Positions 1 to 8,650 are shown, counted from the stretch's first letter. The stretch is DNA of 64,000 nucleotides from Protofrankia sp. CiT1 (GCF_917627385.1 NZ_CAKJTL010000073.1:1-64000); one strand, 5' to 3'. Made by a program: numbers and translations. Notes: generated by a model not told the origin, from the sequence alone.

Positions 1-1605
1 ACCCGCCGCCGGGTCGTGGTCGGTGCCGCCGCGAGTGGTCTCGGTGCCCTCGCGGCTACGGGCCTGGCAAAACTACTGGGTGGGCCACGGCCGGCCACTC
101 CGTCCGACGCGCTCGTGTTGTTCGGCGCGCCCGGCAGCTTCGGGGACCGTGCCGGAGACACCCAGCTTGCGACAGTCGGTGTTGCGGGCTGGGGCTTTGG
201 TCCCGGCCAGGCCGCCTATATGTCCACGGTCACATCCGATGGGACGGTGTTCACCGCTACCACGCCCTTCTCGGACAACCAGGCACAGCCGACCGGGACG
301 GGCATGGAGCTCGCGGTGTTCGAGCCGGCTTCGGTGAGTTTCACCCGGCTGGTCATACCGTCGAGCACTGGGCGGACGGAGCTGCCGCGGGCCGAAACGA
401 GGTTCCGCGGCGTTGGCGGAGCCGACGTGGCCGACGTGGCCGTGATCGGTGCGGGTCCGGACGAACGGGTGATGTTCGTATCGGCCATGCCTTATTTCGG
501 GTGGGACACGGCTGTCTACGGGGAGCTGCCCACGCTCGGGCAGATCCGCCGCCCGGCGCGGGGCGGATCGTGGCGTTACGACCCGGCCCATTCGTGGACG
601 ACGGACCAGCTGGCCGCGACCGCGCCGCCGGAAACGTCGGGAAGGGCCTTTCCGCGTGAGGCCAGGGGCGAACCGCGATCGCCCCGTGGCCCGGCGGCAA
701 TCAGCAAGCTGCCGGCCAGCGGTCATCTGGTGATCGCGCAGTACTTCGGCGCTGGGAGCCTCGGCACGGAGCAAGGCGCGTTGCTGGTCGTCGACACCGC
801 GGGCCGGGTACGCGCCAGCTGGCAGTACCCCGAGACCCACGTCTTCGGTATACCGGTGGTGGTGAGCCCCCGCGAGGTTGTCGCTGATCCTACCAGCAGG
901 GCCGGCGATGAACGGTTTGTGCTGATCAGCGATTGCCGGACAGCGGACAACCGGGTCGTTTCGTTTCCCATCCAGGAGTTCTCCTACGCCGCGGGCACCG
1001 GGAGCCGGGCAGCCGGGAGAATCACTCCGCGCAGCCTCCCGATACGTGCCGCGGTGGACAACTCCCGGATGGAGACCGCCTGCTTCGACGGGAACGGCAC
1101 CCTGTACGTTGCCCGTACCAGGGCGGACGGACTGCGTGCCGCCACCCTCGCGGTCTATCCCAAGATCGGCAGTGAGCGCGGCCTGGTCAGCCGCACGCCG
1201 ACGGTCGACGGCTGGCCGGCGCAAAGCTGGGGAGCGCTGAACCCGCCCGAGTACTTCGTCGCGGGCACCGGCGAGGGCGGCCTCATCCGCAGCATCGTCT
1301 TCGATCCGGCCAGCGGGGCGGTTGTGCTCGCCGGGCTCGACGGTACGGTGCAGGTCATCCGGCCGTCGGGCCAGGGACGGCACATGACCTTCGTGGTGGG
1401 CCGGCCGGTGGATATCGGCCTGCGCGGCCTGCGCGGCCCCTCCACCCGCTACATCGGTGTCCGGCGAGGCGCTGTCGACGCGCACCGCGGAGTGATGTGG
1501 CTCCCCGTCAACCAGCTGGTGCTCGACGCCATCCCCTGGCCGTATCCACCGTTCAAGCTCGACCAGTGGCTGATGCGTGTCGACCTGCGTGCCGTACTGC
1601 CCTGA
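1..1605 (+). CDS. Tat-exported protein of unknown function (5' end outside window)
   Basis: The frame is already open at base 1 and reads T-R-R-R-V-V-V-G-A-A-A-S-G before a long hydrophobic stretch. This looks like a twin-arginine (Tat) signal, so the true start lies just upstream of the window and the GTG at 16 is probably not the start. About 530 residues follow. They contain no enzyme motif I recognise; the many short strand-like blocks rich in G, D and W resemble a beta-propeller, which is inference only. It is probably secreted or periplasm-facing. It converges with the ABC permease gene at 1839, and the spacer between them is almost filled by a repeat element. Coding is secure; function is unknown. 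Confidence 0.7.
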   Translation, partial: TRRRVVVGAAASGLGALAATGLAKLLGGPRPATPSDALVLFGAPGSFGDRAGDTQLATVGVAGWGFGPGQAAYMSTVTSDGTVFTATTPFSDNQAQPTGTGMELAVFEPASVSFTRLVIPSSTGRTELPRAETRFRGVGGADVADVAVIGAGPDERVMFVSAMPYFGWDTAVYGELPTLGQIRRPARGGSWRYDPAHSWTTDQLAATAPPETSGRAFPREARGEPRSPRGPAAISKLPASGHLVIAQYFGAGSLGTEQGALLVVDTAGRVRASWQYPETHVFGIPVVVSPREVVADPTSRAGDERFVLISDCRTADNRVVSFPIQEFSYAAGTGSRAAGRITPRSLPIRAAVDNSRMETACFDGNGTLYVARTRADGLRAATLAVYPKIGSERGLVSRTPTVDGWPAQSWGALNPPEYFVAGTGEGGLIRSIVFDPASGAVVLAGLDGTVQVIRPSGQGRHMTFVVGRPVDIGLRGLRGPSTRYIGVRRGAVDAHRGVMWLPVNQLVLDAIPWPYPPFKLDQWLMRVDLRAVLP

Positions 1606-1631
1606 GAGCGACCTGCCGGAGCCTCTCACAG

Positions 1632-1830
1632 GCTCCGGCAATAGGGCGTTCGATCAGGAAGCGGCGCCCGGGTGGATGGATCGCGAGGCGGCGGAGGGAG
1701 CCACCGGAGGTGGTGGGTGGCGACCGACGAGCCGGGGTACCCGTGCATCGCGCGGCGATGGACGGGGAGCGATGACGCGAGATGCCTGCCCTGGCCCCGC
1801 GAGGGCGCGTCCCCTATTGCCGGTCGCTCC
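1632..1830. mobile_element. ~200 bp MITE-like element, copy 1
   Basis: The left end carries CCGGCAATAGGG (about 1635-1646) and the right end carries CCCCTATTGCCGG (about 1811-1823), forming terminal inverted repeats around a non-coding body. A core of about 85 bp (about 1689-1773) is nearly identical to the reverse complement of 17270-17345. Both copies contain the short palindrome CATCGC-GCG-GCGATG. The element fills the gap between two convergent genes and stops 8 bp from the permease stop codon. No transposase is encoded, so mobility in trans is inference. Confidence 0.65.
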
Positions 1831-1838
1831 AAACCTGG

Positions 1839-2624
1839 TCAGGACGTGATGTCACGGTGCCTGAACAGCCCGGCGGCGACCACCACGGCCGCCGCGCAGA
1901 AGAGGAGAATCCGGCCGCCGGCCGCGGCGTAGGTGATGTGATACCCGTGCGCGCCCGCGGCGAAGGTGTCCATGAGCCGCGCGGGCAACCAGGTCGCCGC
2001 CGGGCTCCAGATGCGCGATACCAGCATCTCCAGCGGCAGGGCGTAGGCAAGGCCCACCGACACCGCCGCGGCGGGGGAACGGAACACGACCCCCGCCAGG
2101 ACGCCGATGGTCGCGTATCCCAGGGATGCCATGAGCACGTTCAGGTATCCCTTGCCGATTTCGACCAGACCAGCGCTGCTGTGCCAGGCCGCGGTACTCA
2201 CGCCCGTCGCGGGCGCGATCGCGAACGACATGGCGGCGGCCACCGCCATCGCCGCGGTGACCATCACAGCGACGAAAGCCGCCAGCGCAAGGCATTTGCC
2301 CGCGAGCAGGCGAAGCCGGTGGGGATAGGCTATGAGCTGATTACGCAGCGTCCCATGGGTGAAGTCGGAGCCGATCACGGCGGCGGTGACCGCGAGGGCC
2401 ATCACCCCGAGCAGGATGCTGACGGCCTCCAGCCCCTGCATGACCCCGTCCGCAGCGGCCAGCGCGGTTGCCGTGACGGGCACGCCGTCGTAATCGCTGT
2501 GCCCGACCGACAGCATGGTCAATACCGCGCCGAGCGCTGCCACGGCGGCGATGGCCGCGAGCGTGCCGAAGAAGAATCGAGGGCGGCCGATCTTGACCCA
2601 CTCGGCTCGGAACATCGGCGTCAT
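1839..2624 (-). CDS. ABC-2 type transporter permease
   Basis: This 261-residue, very hydrophobic protein has about six membrane segments. It begins with a short cytosolic stretch (MTPMFRAEWVKIGRPRFFFG), the usual start of ABC-2 permeases of drug or lantibiotic exporters. Its start codon overlaps the stop of the ATPase gene by 4 bp (ATGA), so the two are translationally coupled and form one exporter: two permeases plus two ATPases. The substrate cannot be told from sequence; antibiotic, peptide or lipid export are all possible. Confidence 0.88.
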   Translation of the reverse strand: MTPMFRAEWVKIGRPRFFFGTLAAIAAVAALGAVLTMLSVGHSDYDGVPVTATALAAADGVMQGLEAVSILLGVMALAVTAAVIGSDFTHGTLRNQLIAYPHRLRLLAGKCLALAAFVAVMVTAAMAVAAAMSFAIAPATGVSTAAWHSSAGLVEIGKGYLNVLMASLGYATIGVLAGVVFRSPAAAVSVGLAYALPLEMLVSRIWSPAATWLPARLMDTFAAGAHGYHITYAAAGGRILLFCAAAVVVAAGLFRHRDITS

Positions 2625-3715
2625 GAAACACGTCCAGGGATGTCCTGGGCCGGCACGCGGGGTGAGTGGAAGCCGACCGAGGCATCCGGTGAACTGCGGC
2701 TACGCGGGATCAGATCCCCGTCGACCCCGCCGGTCGCCACCAGAAAGGTCTCCTCCAGCGTGGGCCGGTACGCGGTCAGCGCGCGCAGCGTGATCCCCGC
2801 TTTCATAGCGATCTTATTGAGGTTCGCGGCCACCGCCTCGGGGGCGTGCACGCTCACTGACTCGGTCGAGGGCTCCGGCGGATCCACCCGCAGGCCGTGG
2901 TCGCGCAGCAGAGCGGCGAGGCGTTCGGTGTCTCCCGCATGCTCAGGCGTCAGCACGAGCCGTGGATCCTCGGCGGCCAACAGGTCGGTCACATGCCCCT
3001 GGAAGAGCAGCCGGCCGGTTCGGATCATGACCAGATGGTCACAGATCTGCTCGACCTCTGACAGCAGGTGGCTGGAAACGAAAACCGTCATCCGTGCCCC
3101 GGCGAGGTCCTTCAGCAGGCTTCTGATCTCACGGATGCCCGCTGGGTCCAGCCCGTTGGTCGGTTCGTCGAGGATCAGGAGCTCGGGGCCGGGCAACAGC
3201 GCGGCGGCAATTCCCAGTCGCTGTTTCATGCCCAGCGAGTAGAGGGAGAACCGGTCGTCGGCCCGGCTGGTCAGGCCGACCGTGTCCAACGTCTCGGCGA
3301 CCCGTTCCGGGCCGAGCCGGCGCAGGCGGGCCAGCAGCAGCAGATTGGCGCGCCCGGTGAGCCCGGGGTGGAAGGTCGGCCCCTCGATCATCGCGCCGAC
3401 CCGGGACAGATAGCCCGCGGGGCTGCCGACAGGGTGCCCGAGCACGAAACCGTGGCCGCCAGTGGGGCGGATCAGCCCGAGCAGCATCCGCAGCGTGGTC
3501 GTCTTACCGGCTCCGTTCGGCCCGACGAAGCCCGACAACGCCCCGGTGGGAACATGCAGGTTGATCCGGTCCACGGAGCGCCGGGTGCCGTACTGCCTGG
3601 TGAGCCCCTGGCTCCAGATGGCGGCGTCGGCCGGTGGCTGCGGCAGGTCCGTGCGAGCCTGCCGTCGTGATTTTGTTCGCACCCGCGGTGGCCTCGCCGG
3701 AGTCTCCGCCGTCAT
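2621..3715 (-). CDS. ABC transporter ATP-binding protein (drug-export type)
   Basis: The frame extends upstream to 4156, but the start is placed at the ATG at 3715 because GAGGAGG sits just upstream and the ATPase fold begins about 40 residues later. The product is 364 residues. It has Walker A GPNGAGKTT, the signature LYSLGMKQRLGIA, Walker B LLILDEPTNGLDP and an H-loop (SSHLLSE). A C-terminal domain of about 90 residues after the ATPase is typical of the CcmA/DrrA-like class with ABC-2 permeases. The first 40 residues (R, P and Q rich) are an unusual extension. It is co-transcribed with the permease gene at 1839-2624. Confidence 0.9.
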   Translation of the reverse strand: MTAETPARPPRVRTKSRRQARTDLPQPPADAAIWSQGLTRQYGTRRSVDRINLHVPTGALSGFVGPNGAGKTTTLRMLLGLIRPTGGHGFVLGHPVGSPAGYLSRVGAMIEGPTFHPGLTGRANLLLLARLRRLGPERVAETLDTVGLTSRADDRFSLYSLGMKQRLGIAAALLPGPELLILDEPTNGLDPAGIREIRSLLKDLAGARMTVFVSSHLLSEVEQICDHLVMIRTGRLLFQGHVTDLLAAEDPRLVLTPEHAGDTERLAALLRDHGLRVDPPEPSTESVSVHAPEAVAANLNKIAMKAGITLRALTAYRPTLEETFLVATGGVDGDLIPRSRSSPDASVGFHSPRVPAQDIPGRVS

Positions 3716-4088
3716 TACGTGATTGCCTCCTCGCTTCCCCGCGCTGGTTGCTTCCCCACACTGGTTGGCTGCCGACGCTGGCTGGCCGCCGGGGCTGGCT
3801 GCCGGTGTCGGATTCGTGTGGCATCGCCTCCCAGCTGGTAAGCGTTGACCAGGCAGAGCGTAACGGATGGAGAAGTGTTGTGAACAACGGCGATCATTAA
3901 CTCTCCCTGAGGAAGGCGCCGCCCAGCCCGCCCTGGGCACGACCGGTGGGCGGCCGGCCCGTCCAGTGGGAGGTTCGTCACCCGTCAGGAGCGTCCGGCT
4001 GCGCGCGGCGCCGTCATCGTGCTGGGCGAGAATGCTTCGAGCCCGGCATCCAGGTGGCGAGGGTTCCGAGGGAGCGAAAGGAGTCACC
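3716..4088. other. Divergent intergenic region
   Basis: This 373 bp spacer between the ABC ATPase gene (minus strand) and the phosphatase gene (plus strand) must carry both promoters. It holds short imperfect repeats of GCTGGCTGCCG around 3765-3805, plus a relatively AT-rich patch around 3862-3905. The open frames running through it have no family resemblance and are taken as extensions of the flanking frames. No clear -35/-10 pair was assigned. Confidence 0.45.
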
Positions 4089-5921
4089 GTGGCCGAGGTC
4101 GCGGGTCTGCGCCGGGGTATCCGGATGATGGTGGCCCTGGCCCTGGTCGTAGGCATCGCGACACTCGGGGTTGCGGTCTACTCAGCGGTGCGGGCCGACC
4201 ACGCCACGGCCGAGCGGGGCAACCGGTTGGACCCCGCCGCGACCACCGCGGCCATGCTCCTCGCCGACTACGTCGACCAGGAGAGCAGCGTTCGCGGCTA
4301 TCTGATCACCGAGGACCGCTCCTTCCTCGACTCCTTCGACGAGGCCGGCAAGCTGATCCCGGTGCACTATGCGCGGCTGGAAGCGCTGCTGGGTGACTGG
4401 GCTACGCTGATCATCCAGTTGCACAAGGTCACTCGAGCACATGAGGCATGGCTTTCGGAGGTGGCGCGGCCGGAGCTGGCGGCTATGAGCGGCGGCGCTG
4501 TGGTGGCTGCCCGTGATGTCGAGAAGTCCGTGATGGCTCGGACTCGGCTGAGCGCGCTGCGCACCGACGTGACCAATCTGGAGATCATGATTTCCCGGGA
4601 GCAGATATCCACCGTTGGCCGGGTTGCCGGTGCTCAGGATCTGCTGCTCAGCTCACTGGGCACCGCGGTGTTCCTGGTTGCGGTGATCGTGGTCACGCTG
4701 AGCGTTGTGGTGCGTCGCTGGCTGCTGCGGCCGATCGCCTCGTTGCGCCGCGCGGTCAACGCGGTCGCCGCGGGACGTTACGACACCCGCGTTCCCGCGG
4801 TCGGCCCCAAGGAGCTTGTCGAGCTCGCCGGCAACGTGGACGCGATGCGGGCACAGCTGGTGCGCCTTGTCCGGCAGAACGACCGGCTCTGGGAGGCGCT
4901 TGCCCAGGAGGGGCCCGCTGTAGTCGCCCTGCGTGACGCCCTTACCCCGTCCACCCTGCACGCGTCCGGGCTGATCGTGCGCGGGCGGGTTGATCCGGCT
5001 GAGGGGGAGCTGGCGGGTGACTGGTTCGATTCGGTCGACCTGCCCGGCGGCCGGGTCGGTGTGGTCGTCGGCGATGTCTCCGGTCACGGGTCGGCGGCTG
5101 GTGTGTACGCGTTGCGGCTCAAACAGCTGCTGGGCGCGGCGCTGACCGGAGGGGTGTCCGACCCCGGCGCGGCCATCGAATGGGTCGTGGACAATCTGGG
5201 CGAGACAGACGAGGTCTTCGCCACTGCCGTGGTCGCTGTGGTCGACCCGGCGAGCGGGACGGTCGAATATGCCAACGCCGGCCATCCGCAGGGGCTGCTG
5301 CTGCGCCGCTCGGGCCCCTCGCCAGAGCGGTTCGCCGCCGCCGGGGTTCCGGCCGCATCGGCGCAACCGAGCGGGGAGGCCCGCGCGGAGTCACCGGAGC
5401 CCCGGCCCGATGCGGGCTGCCCGCCGGACCGGCAAGGCCGGACCGGCCGACCCGTTGCTCGCCCCGGCAGATCCGGGGAGCTCTGGTCGGCTCCGTCGAC
5501 CGCGGAACCGGCCGCGGAACCGACCGCGGCTGTCGTCGCGCTCACCGCCACCGGGCCACTGGTATCCAGCCTGTTGGCCGCTCCTGGCGCCTGGGCGACC
5601 GCGACCCTGCGGCTGCGGCCCGGCGACGCCTTGTTCATCTACACCGATGGCCTGACCGAAGCCCGCAACGCAAGCGGTGAGCAGTTCGGTGAGGACAGGC
5701 TTGTCGCGGAGATCCTGCGGGCCCGGTCACGACGTCCTCACGAGTTATTGGACGCGGTTTTCGAAGCGGTTCGCGCGCATGCGCCTGGGCGTCCGAGTGA
5801 CGACCGTACCGCGATCATTCTGGCGCGGACGGACACGAGCCGGTCCAGCGACGGCCAGGGCCTCGTCCCCATCGCTCGGTCGCGGTCCGAGCGCTCCGGG
5901 CCGATCGGGACCGCTCCGTGA
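4089..5921 (+). CDS. CHASE3-HAMP sensor with PP2C (SpoIIE-type) phosphatase domain
   Basis: The GTG at 4089 follows AAAGGAG and gives 610 residues; the open frame before it is not needed by any domain. In order: TM1 (about 13-34), a CHASE3-like extracytoplasmic helical sensor (about 38-165), TM2 (about 185-206), HAMP (about 207-258), and a PPM/SpoIIE serine phosphatase (about 290-605) with metal-binding GDVSGHG and the late motif YTDGLTEARN. This is the architecture of RsbU/RsbP-like regulators that dephosphorylate anti-sigma-factor antagonists. About 80 residues rich in P, A and R (about 405-485) interrupt the phosphatase domain. No RsbV/RsbW or sigma-factor gene lies nearby, so the partner is unknown. 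Confidence 0.88.
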   Translation: MAEVAGLRRGIRMMVALALVVGIATLGVAVYSAVRADHATAERGNRLDPAATTAAMLLADYVDQESSVRGYLITEDRSFLDSFDEAGKLIPVHYARLEALLGDWATLIIQLHKVTRAHEAWLSEVARPELAAMSGGAVVAARDVEKSVMARTRLSALRTDVTNLEIMISREQISTVGRVAGAQDLLLSSLGTAVFLVAVIVVTLSVVVRRWLLRPIASLRRAVNAVAAGRYDTRVPAVGPKELVELAGNVDAMRAQLVRLVRQNDRLWEALAQEGPAVVALRDALTPSTLHASGLIVRGRVDPAEGELAGDWFDSVDLPGGRVGVVVGDVSGHGSAAGVYALRLKQLLGAALTGGVSDPGAAIEWVVDNLGETDEVFATAVVAVVDPASGTVEYANAGHPQGLLLRRSGPSPERFAAAGVPAASAQPSGEARAESPEPRPDAGCPPDRQGRTGRPVARPGRSGELWSAPSTAEPAAEPTAAVVALTATGPLVSSLLAAPGAWATATLRLRPGDALFIYTDGLTEARNASGEQFGEDRLVAEILRARSRRPHELLDAVFEAVRAHAPGRPSDDRTAIILARTDTSRSSDGQGLVPIARSRSERSGPIGTAP

Positions 5922-5928
5922 CCGAGTC

Positions 5929-5967
5929 GCCTCAAGTCCCCTCAAGTCGCCTCAAGTCCCCCCAAGG
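5929..5967. repeat. 10-bp tandem repeat (CTCAAGT) x3-4
   Basis: CTCAAGT recurs exactly every 10 bp at 5931, 5941 and 5951, and a degenerate CCCAAGG follows at 5961, directly downstream of the phosphatase stop codon. The spacing of about one helical turn could suit a DNA-binding protein, but simple slippage explains it equally well. Confidence 0.6.
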
Positions 5968-6074
5968 GCCGCCAGGCGCGGCTGGAGCCGTGATCGTGCA
6001 TCCCCTGGCCGGGTTTGGATCATCGTCCGGCCGTCGGTGCGTGACGATGGGCGTTTCTGGGTACATCAGCGGTC

Positions 6075-6767
6075 ATGAGTGAAAGATCCGGCATTATGTC
6101 CGGTGCCGTCGCGCTGCTGCGGGTCCGCCCGCGTATCACGCGGTTGTTTCTTGTCCTTGTCGGTGCGGTACTGGTGTTCGCTGGAATCGGCTTTGTCAGC
6201 GGCTGGCGGCCGTCGCTGACAAACCCGTTCGGCCGGGAAACGATCGACCGTAGCCCGCCCGCGGTGCTGCGTTCCCTGACCGATCTCAGTGACTACCACG
6301 CGGCCAGCGCCCATTTCGAGGTCGTTGTCGATCTGGCGGACGAGACCAAGTTCATACCAGCCGCTTTGCGGGGCGAGCGGACTTTGTTCGTAGGCGTCGG
6401 CAGCGTCGACGCCGTCGTTGATTTCGGAAAGATCGACAAGAATGCGGTGACAGTCTCCGAAGACCGACGGACGGTGTCCGTCCGGTTGCCGGTACCGACT
6501 CTGTCGGAACCGAAAGTTGATCCGGAACACAGTTATGTCGTCGCCCGGCAGAAAGGCGTGCTGGACCGGATCGGCGGCTTTCTCAGCGGCAGCGCCAGTG
6601 ACGATCGCCAACTTTATGTGATAACCGCGGACAGGATGACTCAGGCGGCGAAGACCGATGGTTCCGTCCTGACCCTGGCCGAACGGAACACCACCGGAAT
6701 GTTGCGGGGCCTGTTCAGCGCGGTGGGCTTCACCACCGTCAATGTCAGTTACGCGGACGCACGATAA
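6075..6767 (+). CDS. DUF4230 membrane-anchored protein
   Basis: This is a 230-residue protein with one N-terminal membrane segment (about 24-43, LFLVLVGAVLVFAGIGFVSG). A DUF4230-like extracytoplasmic domain follows: an LSDYHAASAHFEVVVDL beginning, then a charged beta-rich stretch, then a helical C-terminus. The ATG at 6075 has no strong ribosome-binding site; ATG at 6096 is an alternative. The family occurs in many Actinobacteria without a known biochemical role. It stands alone between the phosphatase and a broken regulator gene. Confidence 0.75.
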   Translation: MSERSGIMSGAVALLRVRPRITRLFLVLVGAVLVFAGIGFVSGWRPSLTNPFGRETIDRSPPAVLRSLTDLSDYHAASAHFEVVVDLADETKFIPAALRGERTLFVGVGSVDAVVDFGKIDKNAVTVSEDRRTVSVRLPVPTLSEPKVDPEHSYVVARQKGVLDRIGGFLSGSASDDRQLYVITADRMTQAAKTDGSVLTLAERNTTGMLRGLFSAVGFTTVNVSYADAR

Positions 6768-6857
6768 CCGCACCGCCGCGCGCCGTTCATCGGTGTCGTC
6801 GACCTGTGCCGTGTCCGGCCGGCCCACCCACCCACGGACGTATCAAGGGGGTGCCTG

Positions 6858-6960
6858 ATGGCCCTTGACCGCGCCACGCGAGGTCGTGGCCTGGCTGACA
6901 GCGGCCTGACCCAGGCCGAGTTCGCCGTCGCGCTCGGGACTTCCTCTTCGCGTTTCTCCA
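6858..6960 (+). pseudogene. Truncated XRE-type helix-turn-helix regulator
   Basis: GGGGG precedes ATG at 6858. The frame reads MALDRATRGRGLADSGLT, then QAEFAVALGTSSSRFST. This matches the helix-turn-helix of small actinobacterial XRE regulators (GLTQxEFAxxxGTSxSRLST). Immediately after the recognition-helix region the match stops at the sequence CACCCCTATTGCCGG, which is the end of the dispersed inverted-repeat element. The frame then runs antisense through the xth gene with no further domain. Only about 34 codons remain, so this is a remnant of a gene cut by an element or by recombination at it. Confidence 0.6.
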
Positions 6961-6975
6961 CACCCCTATTGCCGG
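6961..6975. mobile_element. Remnant terminal repeat of the MITE-like element
   Basis: CACCCCTATTGCCGG is the same terminal sequence as at 1810-1823 and 17377-17390. It lies between the broken regulator and the last codon of xth, whose stop codon begins at 6976. No opposite end was found nearby, so this is a single end left by deletion or by insertion of a partial copy. Confidence 0.5.
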
Positions 6976-7842
6976 TCAGCCGGTCAGCCGGCGGCGCTGC
7001 GCGCGCGGGGAGGGCTGGGAGGGCGGCGGGACCATCGGGCCGATGTCCCCATCCGGTGCCTCGTCAATGTCGACGACCACCGGTGCGTGGTCGGATGCGC
7101 CTGTGCCCTTGCGGGTCTGCCGGTCAACCCAGACCGCTCGCACCCGCTCGGCGACCGGACCGCTGGCAAGAGCGAGGTCGATGCGCATTCCCTTGTTCTT
7201 CGGGAACATCAGCGACCGGTAGTCCCAGTAGGTGAAGATCTGTTCGTCCGGCCACCGTTCACGCGTGACGTCCACTAGGCCGAGGGCGGTGAGCTCCCGC
7301 AGGGCCTGTCGCTCGGCCTCGGTGACGTGGGTGGCGCCGACGAAGTCGGCCGGGTCCCATACGTCGGCGTCGGTGGGAGCGATGTTGAAGTCACCGCAGG
7401 CGAGTACCGGCGTGGTCGTCAGGGCTTTTTCCACGCATACCCGTAGCGCGGCGAGCCAATTGATCTTATAGGTATAGTGCGGATCGTCCACTGCCCGGCC
7501 GTTTGGCACATAAAGCGACCAGACTCGGATGCCGCCGCAGGTCGCGGCCAGCGCCCGCGGTTCTGGCCCGGGAAAGCCGGGAGCGTCGGCGAGTCCCCGC
7601 TCGGTGTCGCCCAGGCCGACTCGCGAGAAGATCGCGACGCCGTTCCATCGGCCCTCCCCGTGATGTGCGACGGTGTAGCCGCGCCGGAAGAGATCTTCAT
7701 CGAAGAGCTCCAGGAAGGCGTCGTCGGAAAGCTTGGTCTCCTGTAGGCAGACCACGTCCGGCTGGACCCGGTCCAACCATTCGATCAGACGCGCCTGCCG
7801 CGCCTTCGCCGAGTTGATATTCCACGTCGCTACTCGCACCAC
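6976..7842 (-). CDS. xth: Exodeoxyribonuclease III (AP endonuclease family)
   Basis: A 288-residue protein of the EEP/ExoIII fold, which cleaves at abasic sites and degrades 3' ends in base-excision repair. Visible motifs: VRVATWNINSAKARQARL at the N-terminus, VVCLQETKLSDD (metal-binding Glu), SLYVPNGR (catalytic Tyr), ACGDFNIAP (Asp and Asn), and SDHAPVVVDID (Asp-His) near the C-terminus. Length matches the family, and the start fits the conserved beginning. A C-terminal tail of about 25 residues (P, S and R rich) is extra. The 3' end abuts an element remnant. Confidence 0.93.
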   Translation of the reverse strand: MVRVATWNINSAKARQARLIEWLDRVQPDVVCLQETKLSDDAFLELFDEDLFRRGYTVAHHGEGRWNGVAIFSRVGLGDTERGLADAPGFPGPEPRALAATCGGIRVWSLYVPNGRAVDDPHYTYKINWLAALRVCVEKALTTTPVLACGDFNIAPTDADVWDPADFVGATHVTEAERQALRELTALGLVDVTRERWPDEQIFTYWDYRSLMFPKNKGMRIDLALASGPVAERVRAVWVDRQTRKGTGASDHAPVVVDIDEAPDGDIGPMVPPPSQPSPRAQRRRLTG

Positions 7843-8008
7843 CCGACGTTAGCCGGCTCGTGCCGCCCTCGGCCGAGGCGGTGTCCTCAACCGGACTGTT
7901 GTGAATCGGCGCGGTCGCGTTGGATGCGGCGCTGCGGGCGGATACCGTCACCGGGATACCGCGGGCGGATGCAGGCGGCGCGCGGAACACCCGGAGAGGG
8001 GGCTGCCC

Positions 8009-8341
8009 GTGGCTCGCGACAGGCTCTTACCGATGCTGCGGCCGGTGGCGACGGTGGCGGTCGCCACCGGGCTCGTCGGGCTTGTCGGGCTCGTCGGTTG
8101 TGGCTCGGTGTCGCAGGAGACGAGGCAGGCTGGTACCAGCGCGGTCTGTGCTCAGATCGACGCGCGGTCCGCCGACATCCGTGCGAGCGCGCAGACGGCC
8201 CGCTTGGCGGCTCTGGTCGTACGTGATCTCGCACCGGACGGGGACATCCGTGATCTTGCTGATCGTGTCTCGCGGAACCCGGGGGAGATCAGCCTGAGAG
8301 GGCGGCTCGCCGACTGGGTCAATGACACATGCGCACGATGA
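8009..8341 (+). CDS. Small lipoprotein of unknown function
   Basis: The frame is open from 7901, but GTG at 8009 has GGAGAGGG at the right distance and leads into a lipoprotein signal: basic VARDRLLPMLRP, a hydrophobic stretch and the lipobox LVGC. The mature part is about 80 residues, mostly helical and charged, with two cysteines after the lipobox. I recognise no family. Expected location is the outer face of the cytoplasmic membrane. Gene call is fairly secure; function unknown. Confidence 0.6.
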   Translation: MARDRLLPMLRPVATVAVATGLVGLVGLVGCGSVSQETRQAGTSAVCAQIDARSADIRASAQTARLAALVVRDLAPDGDIRDLADRVSRNPGEISLRGRLADWVNDTCAR

Positions 8342-8650
8342 CAGGTCCGTAACAAGGACCATATAGCAAAGATTTTCCATACGGGCAAGGGTCCTTCTGA
8401 CAAAGGTCTCACCGATGCAGTTGTCATGCGACTTGCAGATCGTAGCCCTCTTCCTACCGCCGGTACCGCAACGTTGCGCCGGGCGTCCCGCGCGGCGTTC
8501 GTCGGTTCAACGCGATCGGCGGTCACCGTCCCGGCCGGCTGAAACGCGGCCCCGGCCAGCTGAAGCACCGTCCCGGCCGGTTGAGGGCAGGGGTGGTCCG
8601 ACTGGTGGGAATGCCGTTGAAGGAGAGGCGACTCGTGCGACCATCAGGCC
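8342..8650. other. Intergenic region with an AT-rich inverted repeat
   Basis: A 309 bp spacer. AAGGACC (8353-8359) and GGTCCTT (about 8389-8395) are inverted around an AT-rich loop, unusual in this DNA, which could be a terminator for the lipoprotein gene or a regulatory hairpin. A 21 bp tandem repeat follows at 8528. No gene recognised. Confidence 0.4.
8528..8586. repeat. 21-bp tandem repeat, 3 copies
   Basis: Copies begin at 8528, 8549 and 8570 and share G(T/C)CCCGGCC(G/A)G(C/T)TGA. They lie in the spacer upstream of the NADAR gene. Confidence 0.6.

Noticed and set aside
73-1641. Long minus-strand frame opposite the first gene
   Set aside because: Composition (R/H/G/P-rich, no domain) is typical of the antisense frame of a GC-rich gene; the plus-strand product has an export signal and balanced composition.
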